Source: Alphaproteobacteria bacterium
GTDB lineage: Bacteria > Pseudomonadota > Alphaproteobacteria > DSM-16000 > Inquilinaceae
Assembly: GCA_029263555.1 (NCBI GenBank)
Contig: JAJUFW010000091.1
Span: forward strand, 1 to 8,805
Length of the DNA: 8,805 nucleotides
Reading direction: 5' to 3'
The first letter of the stretch is position 1; the number at the start of each line of letters is the position of its first letter. The position numbers and the translations under genes were made by a program. The notes beneath the pieces are model-generated. The model was not told the origin of the DNA. It saw nothing but the letters and a program-made list of their open reading frames with translations, and made no database searches. This document shows positions 5,764 to 8,805 of the stretch, piece by piece.

Positions 5764-6336
5764 ATGCTGCTGGTGGTGGGCCTGGGCAATCCCGGGTCGC
5801 AATACGCCTACAACCGGCACAATATCGGGTTCATGGCGGTGGACGACATCGTCCACCGCCATGGCTTCGGCCCCTGGCGTGCGCGTTTCCAGGGGCAGGT
5901 CGCCGAAGGCATGCTGGGTCGCGTCAAGACGCTGGCCCTCAAGCCGTCGACCTTCATGAACCGCTCCGGCCAGGCGGTCGGCGAGGCCATGCGCTTCTAC
6001 AAGCTGGCCCCGTCCGACGTCGTCGTCATCCATGACGACCTGGATCTCGCGCCCGGGAAATGCCGGGTCAAGCAGGGCGGCGGCCACGGCGGGCACAACG
6101 GCCTGCGATCGATTGACCAGCATATCGGGCCTGACTACTGGCGCGTGCGGCTCGGCATCGGGCATCCCGGCGACAAGGCGCTGGTCAACGGCTATGTGCT
6201 TCACGATTTCGCAAAAAGCGACGAGCAGTGGCTCGACCCCCTGCTGGAAGCGGTCGCCGACGCAGCCCCGCTCCTGGCCGAGGGCGCGGCCGACCGGTTC
6301 ATGACCAGGGTCGCCCTCGAAACCCGGCAGGCCTGA
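5764..6336 (+). CDS. pth: Peptidyl-tRNA hydrolase
   Basis: Pth cleaves the ester bond of peptidyl-tRNAs that drop off ribosomes, recycling tRNA in the cytosol. The 190-residue protein begins MLLVVGLGNPGSQY, the typical family start. Residues matching the E. coli active site are Asn9, catalytic His19 (NRHNIGF, 17-23), Asn66 (KPSTFMNRSG, 60-69), Asp91 (VIHDDLDL, 88-95) and Asn112 (GGGHGGHNGLRSI, 105-117). LGIGHPGDK (130-138) is also conserved. All are intact. No clear Shine-Dalgarno precedes the ATG, so translation may depend on ribosomes arriving from rplY, whose stop is 32 bases upstream. A mismatched hairpin 12 bases after the stop may mark the 3' end of the rplY-pth transcript. Confidence 0.97.
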   Translation: MLLVVGLGNPGSQYAYNRHNIGFMAVDDIVHRHGFGPWRARFQGQVAEGMLGRVKTLALKPSTFMNRSGQAVGEAMRFYKLAPSDVVVIHDDLDLAPGKCRVKQGGGHGGHNGLRSIDQHIGPDYWRVRLGIGHPGDKALVNGYVLHDFAKSDEQWLDPLLEAVADAAPLLAEGAADRFMTRVALETRQA

Positions 6337-6347
6337 GCATCGGCCGA

Positions 6348-6378
6348 GCATCGTTCCGCCCCCGGCACGGAATGCTGC
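6348..6378 (+). terminator. Hairpin just downstream of pth
   Basis: Bases 6348-6358 pair with 6368-6378 over 11 positions, with one G-T pair and one mismatch, around a 9-base C-rich loop. It starts 12 bases after the pth stop. No T-run follows, so it is more likely a 3' stabiliser or part of a Rho-dependent end than a full intrinsic terminator. The eight bases GAGCATCG occur twice in tandem here (6335-6342 and 6346-6353), the second copy lying mostly in the left arm. Confidence 0.4.
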
Positions 6379-6425
6379 GCCGCACGACTACCCCGTTGAA
6401 TCGCCTGGGACATGGGTGCATGCTA

Positions 6426-6489
6426 TCGTCATCGTGATCGGCAATGCCGGTGACGAAATAGCCGCCGCAAGCCTGTGCGGTGACGCATG
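6426..6489 (+). ncRNA. Candidate structured RNA segment with alternative pairings
   Basis: TCGTCATCG (6426-6434) pairs with CGGTGACGA (6448-6456; one wobble). The eight bases CGGTGACG recur at 6478-6485, so the same left arm can instead pair with the second copy, a pairing prolonged by CATG/CATG (6419-6422/6486-6489) across a bulge. The second fold would break the small hairpin at 6465-6480. Mutually exclusive stems are a feature of regulatory RNAs, but no conservation data are available. Confidence 0.25.
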
Positions 6490-6543
6490 GCAGCCCTCAC
6501 TTCAGCAAGGATGGGGTGCTACCTTGGGCGAAATCGAAGCGTG

Positions 6544-6584
6544 GGGTCGGGAGCCCCCCGGGAAACCGGGCCGGCTCCCGATCC
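6544..6584 (+). other. 17-bp hairpin with GAAA tetraloop
   Basis: The outer arms 6544-6555 and 6573-6584 pair over 12 positions (one G-T). After a 1x2 internal loop of C residues, the inner arms CCCGG (6557-6561) and CCGGG (6566-6570) pair perfectly and are capped by GAAA (6562-6565), a stable GNRA tetraloop. It is the strongest hairpin in the window. Only TTATGGG follows, so it does not look like an intrinsic terminator. It may be part of a small RNA, an RNA 3' end protected from decay, or a DNA palindrome of the REP kind. Confidence 0.5.
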
Positions 6585-6619
6585 TTATGGGCCCTTGCCC
6601 CTTCACGCGCTCCTGACGA

Positions 6620-6648
6620 TTGCACCCGCCTTCCCGAGGCGCTAAGCA
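6620..6648 (+). promoter_or_regulatory. Weak candidate promoter for ychF
   Basis: TTGCAC (6620-6625) and TAAGCA (6643-6648) are 17 bases apart, about 55 bases before the ychF ATG. The -35 is good but the -10 is poor. It is offered because ychF stands 367 bases from pth and probably has its own promoter. Confidence 0.3.
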
Positions 6649-6703
6649 CTGCGGGACGAGCCATCCCGACCATCGACGACACCAAGCTGGAGCGTTTCGC
6701 CCC

Positions 6704-7801
6704 ATGGGTTTCACCTGCGGCATCGTCGGCCTGCCCAATGTCGGCAAGTCGACCCTGTTCAACGCCCTCACCGCCACTCAGGCCGCGGAGGCCGCGAACT
6801 ATCCCTTCTGTACGATCGAGCCGAATACCGGACGCGTCGGCGTGCCGGATCCGCGTCTCGACCGCCTGGCGGAAATCGCCAAGAGCCAGAAGGTGATCCC
6901 GACGCAGCTTGAGTTCGTCGACATCGCGGGCCTGGTCCGCGGCGCCTCTAAGGGCGAAGGGCTGGGCAACCAGTTCTTGGGCAACATTCGCGAGACGGAC
7001 GCGATCCTGCACGTCCTGCGCTGCTTCGAGGGCGACGTGACCCATGTCGAAGGGTCCGTCGATCCGGTCCGCGACGCCGAGACGGTCGAGACCGAGTTGA
7101 TGCTCGCCGACATGGAAAGCCTGGAGCGGCGGATCAACAACGCCTCGAAACGCGCCAAGGGCGGCGACAAAGATGCCAAGGCCGAGGTCGAGATCATGGA
7201 GCGCGCGCTCGCCGCGCTGCAGGAAGGACGCCCCGCCCGGACCATCGAGGTTTCGCGGGAAGAGCAGCCGATCTTCACGAGGCTGCAGCTTCTGACCGCG
7301 AAGCCCGTACTCTATGTCTGCAATGTCTCCGAAGAGGAAGCCGCGACCGGAAACGAGCACTCCCGCAGGGTAATCGAGAAGGCGGAGTCCGAGGGCGCCG
7401 GTGCGGTCGTGATCTCGGCCGCCATTGAGTCCGAGCTGGCGCAGCTTTCCGACCCGGAGGAGAAGCGCGAGTTCCTGGCGACCCTAGGCCTCGAGGAGCC
7501 GGGCCTGAACAAGGTGATCCGGGCAGGCTACAAGCTTTTGGGCCTGATCACCTTCTTCACGGTCGGTCCCAAGGAGGCGCGGGCCTGGACCGTGCCGCAA
7601 GGCGCGACCGCACCCGAGGCGGCGGGCGTCATCCATTCCGACTTCCAGCGCGGCTTCATCCGGGCAGAAACGATCGATTACGAAAGCTTCGTGACGCTCG
7701 GCGGCGAACAAGGCGCGAAGGACGCAGGCAAGATGCGTCAGGAAGGCAAGGAATACGTCGTCCGCGACGGCGACATCTTCCATTTCCGCTTCAACGTATG
7801 A
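6704..7801 (+). CDS. ychF: Redox-regulated ATPase YchF (Obg-like ATPase, OLA1 family)
   Basis: The 365-residue protein is a full-length YchF, a P-loop ATPase of the Obg group that associates with ribosomes and negatively affects the oxidative stress response in E. coli. The G domain shows the P-loop GLPNVGKST (9-17), YPFCTIEPNTG (33-43), and DIAGLV (73-78) with ASKGEGLGNQFL (81-92). The usual NKxD is replaced by NVSE (207-210), the change that makes this family prefer ATP over GTP. A helical coiled-coil insertion spans about 127-175. The TGS domain at about 280-364 contains TFFTVGPKEARAWTVPQGATAPEAAGVIHSDF, possibly for RNA or ribosome binding. The ATG at 6704 gives the typical MGFTCGIVGLPNVGKST; GGAG (6689-6692) lies 11 bases upstream. 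An upstream TTG at 6620 is not supported. Its 3' end overlaps the convergent minus-strand gene by 11 bases. Confidence 0.97.
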   Translation: MGFTCGIVGLPNVGKSTLFNALTATQAAEAANYPFCTIEPNTGRVGVPDPRLDRLAEIAKSQKVIPTQLEFVDIAGLVRGASKGEGLGNQFLGNIRETDAILHVLRCFEGDVTHVEGSVDPVRDAETVETELMLADMESLERRINNASKRAKGGDKDAKAEVEIMERALAALQEGRPARTIEVSREEQPIFTRLQLLTAKPVLYVCNVSEEEAATGNEHSRRVIEKAESEGAGAVVISAAIESELAQLSDPEEKREFLATLGLEEPGLNKVIRAGYKLLGLITFFTVGPKEARAWTVPQGATAPEAAGVIHSDFQRGFIRAETIDYESFVTLGGEQGAKDAGKMRQEGKEYVVRDGDIFHFRFNV

Positions 7802-8804
7802 GCGAACGCGGTCGGAGTCCGGCCGACAGCCTGAGAACGGCCCGTCGGAGCTGGCCCTTGTACCGACGGGCAAGCCGGGCCATCCGCCATCCGTCGGGCG
7901 TTCTCTCGAGCGTTCGGGCGGCAAGCGTCGCATAGCCCAGGCGGAACGCCAGATAGGCGACCGACTGGAACGGCAGCCGGTCTGGCAGGGTCCGGTCGCG
8001 GGTCGCGTCCGCAACCGCCTGGGCAAGGGCGTGCCCCGCACCGTCCGGTAGCAGGAATTCGGCCTCGAGTGCGGCGACATCCCAGGCGATATCGTGCGCT
8101 CCCGGGAAGAAGTGGTCGCAGTTGTGGTCGGTCCCGTCGGTCTTCAGGTAGCCGTTCCGGGTCTGCAGCCACTCATGGGGCAGCATCCGGCCATCGACCT
8201 CGATTTCCGGGGCGATGTCGAGAACGGGCATGAACCGCCCCAGCCCGCGCAGCCCGTCCAGCCAGCCCGGTCCCAGAAGCTCCCCGACATTGGCCTCGAT
8301 CATGGCCGTTACCTCGTCGTTCCCGACCGTGCCGCCGGTCGGGAACGATCGGGCGCGGTAGGCGACGTAGGCGGCCGCCGCCCTGAGGAATTCCGGGTCG
8401 GATCCGGCGGCCGGCGTGAGCGGCCGTCCGCGAACGAAGCGGAGCGCCAGGAACCCGTCCTTGAATCCAACCGCCGGCGGGCCGAAACCGGACTCCGCCA
8501 GCTCCGCTGCACGCCGGAAGCCGGTCTCCCCGTACCGGCCGAGCCCAGCGAACCGGAACAGCAGCGCGCCGCCCCGCGCTTCCACTTCCAGATATTTGCG
8601 CCGCTCGTGCTGCGGCTGGACTGCAGGGCGGATGGCGTCGCTGCCGCATAGCAGGTCACGCCAGCGGCCGCCCGAGAGATCGACCGTCCCGTCCCCGATC
8701 CGCCGATGCCGCAGCCACGCCTGTTCGAAGGAAACGAATGTCTTCCTGTGGCGCGGCCAGCGCTGGCGCGCCGCCTCCGAGCGGAACGCTTCGCCGGTCG
8801 TCTC
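7791..8804 (-). CDS. Kinase-fold-like protein (APH/choline kinase-like), 5' end outside window
   Basis: The frame is open from the right edge to TGA at 7793-7791; 337 residues are visible and the start is missing. I do not recognise a named family. Residues 68-130 resemble the N-lobe of aminoglycoside phosphotransferase/choline-kinase-like proteins: RRKYLEVEARGGALLFRFAGLGRYGE, a helix with ELAESGFGPPAVGF, then DGFLALRFVRGRPL like the hinge strand. Residues 208-243 (MLPHEWLQTRNGYLKTDGTDHN, then HDIAWDVA) resemble the catalytic loop, the metal-binding Asp strand and the D-[IL]-A-W-D helix start. The usual HxD is absent: the matching place reads HEW (210-212), while KTDGTDH (221-227) offers Asp residues. 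It may be an unusual phosphotransferase or a pseudokinase (inference). The tail (305-337) is strongly basic. No membrane segment is seen. A GTG at 8585 is internal, since family-like sequence continues upstream of it. It converges on ychF, overlapping by 11 bases. Confidence 0.7.
   Translation of the reverse strand, partial: ETTGEAFRSEAARQRWPRHRKTFVSFEQAWLRHRRIGDGTVDLSGGRWRDLLCGSDAIRPAVQPQHERRKYLEVEARGGALLFRFAGLGRYGETGFRRAAELAESGFGPPAVGFKDGFLALRFVRGRPLTPAAGSDPEFLRAAAAYVAYRARSFPTGGTVGNDEVTAMIEANVGELLGPGWLDGLRGLGRFMPVLDIAPEIEVDGRMLPHEWLQTRNGYLKTDGTDHNCDHFFPGAHDIAWDVAALEAEFLLPDGAGHALAQAVADATRDRTLPDRLPFQSVAYLAFRLGYATLAARTLERTPDGWRMARLARRYKGQLRRAVLRLSAGLRPRSLIR
7841..7870. repeat. 8-bp inverted repeat near the ychF/convergent gene junction
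   Basis: CCCGTCGG (7841-7848) and CCGACGGG (7863-7870) form a perfect inverted repeat with a 14-base loop, inside the 3' part of the minus-strand gene and 40 bases past the ychF stop. It could slow polymerase leaving ychF. No T-run follows in either direction, and G+C-rich coding DNA gives such repeats by chance. Confidence 0.2.
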
Positions 8805-8805
8805 G

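Larger units (their letters stand above)
6337..6703. other. 367-base non-coding gap between pth and ychF, rich in inverted repeats
   Basis: No convincing gene lies here. From left to right it holds the pth 3' hairpin (6348-6378), a 9-bp hairpin (6426-6456), a 5-7 bp hairpin (CCGCA/TGCGG, 6465-6480), a 5-bp repeat CAAGG/CCTTG (6506-6510/6522-6526), the large GAAA-capped hairpin (6544-6584) and a weak ychF promoter candidate (6620-6648). The density of paired elements is higher than in the other gaps. It could encode a small structured RNA or a long ychF leader. I cannot match it by eye to SRP RNA, 6S RNA, tmRNA or a known riboswitch. Confidence 0.45.

Noticed and set aside
5296..6351. 351-codon minus-strand frame opposite rplY and pth
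   Set aside because: Both plus-strand genes are certain, and the antisense product changes character midway as expected of a shadow.
6420..6600. SRP 4.5S RNA, 6S RNA, tmRNA or tRNA in the pth-ychF gap
   Set aside because: The SRP apical loop signature, the 6S central bubble pattern, the tmRNA Ala-acceptor ends and a tRNA cloverleaf with T-loop GTTC were looked for and not seen.
6416..6616. 66-codon plus-strand frame in the pth-ychF gap
   Set aside because: It begins with GTG without a ribosome-binding site, contains the large GAAA-capped hairpin and shows no recognisable protein features.
6620..6703. TTG at 6620 as the ychF start
   Set aside because: The 28 extra residues are not family-like; MGFTCGIVGLPNVGKS at 6704 is the canonical N-terminus.
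1..8805. Mobile elements, prophage parts or CRISPR arrays
   Set aside because: No transposase, integrase, terminal inverted repeats or regularly spaced repeats were found; the gene order is of normal core-genome type.

Overview
The window is G+C-rich (about two thirds by eye) and reads as an ordinary stretch of chromosome from an alphaproteobacterium, most likely of the Rhodospirillales type. This placement rests on the gene set, the gene order and the protein sequences, such as a Brucella-BMFP-like UbiK, an NDUFAF7/MidA-type methyltransferase and the prs-rplY-pth-ychF series. It is inference, since no rRNA is present. I found no mobile elements, tRNA or rRNA genes, or CRISPR arrays.

Layout. 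Positions 1-371 (minus) hold the N-terminal part of a YbjN-family protein, cut by the window edge. Positions 595-963 (minus) encode the ubiquinone-biosynthesis accessory factor UbiK. A divergent intergenic region follows, where one palindromic TTGCAA can act as the -35 element in both directions. A plus-strand run then begins: lgt (1140-1952), overlapped by four bases by a MidA/NDUFAF7-like methyltransferase gene (1949-3025), then pgeF (3050-3817). After a 212-base gap with a good promoter comes prs (4030-4962). A 145-base hairpin-rich leader separates it from rplY (5108-5731), and pth follows 32 bases later (5764-6336). A 367-base non-coding gap rich in inverted repeats precedes ychF (6704-7801). 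The last gene (7791 to the right edge, minus) converges on ychF and overlaps its 3' end by 11 bases. It encodes a kinase-fold-like protein of unknown function whose start lies outside the window.

How the genes relate. lgt makes the lipid modification of lipoproteins, and pgeF keeps peptidoglycan precursor composition correct; both serve the envelope. The MidA homologue (by analogy a complex I assembly methyltransferase) and UbiK (ubiquinone synthesis) both touch the respiratory chain and flank lgt. prs supplies PRPP, while rplY, pth and ychF all act at or around the ribosome: 5S rRNA-binding protein, peptidyl-tRNA recycling and a ribosome-associated ATPase.

The coding content is mostly well-known housekeeping genes. 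The parts worth a second look are the two-hairpin leader of rplY, the structured pth-ychF gap with a 17-bp GAAA-capped hairpin, the divergent promoter sharing a -35, a 22-codon membrane or lipoprotein-like ORF before prs, and the kinase-like gene with an apparently altered catalytic loop. I see no strong evidence of a completely new multi-gene system.
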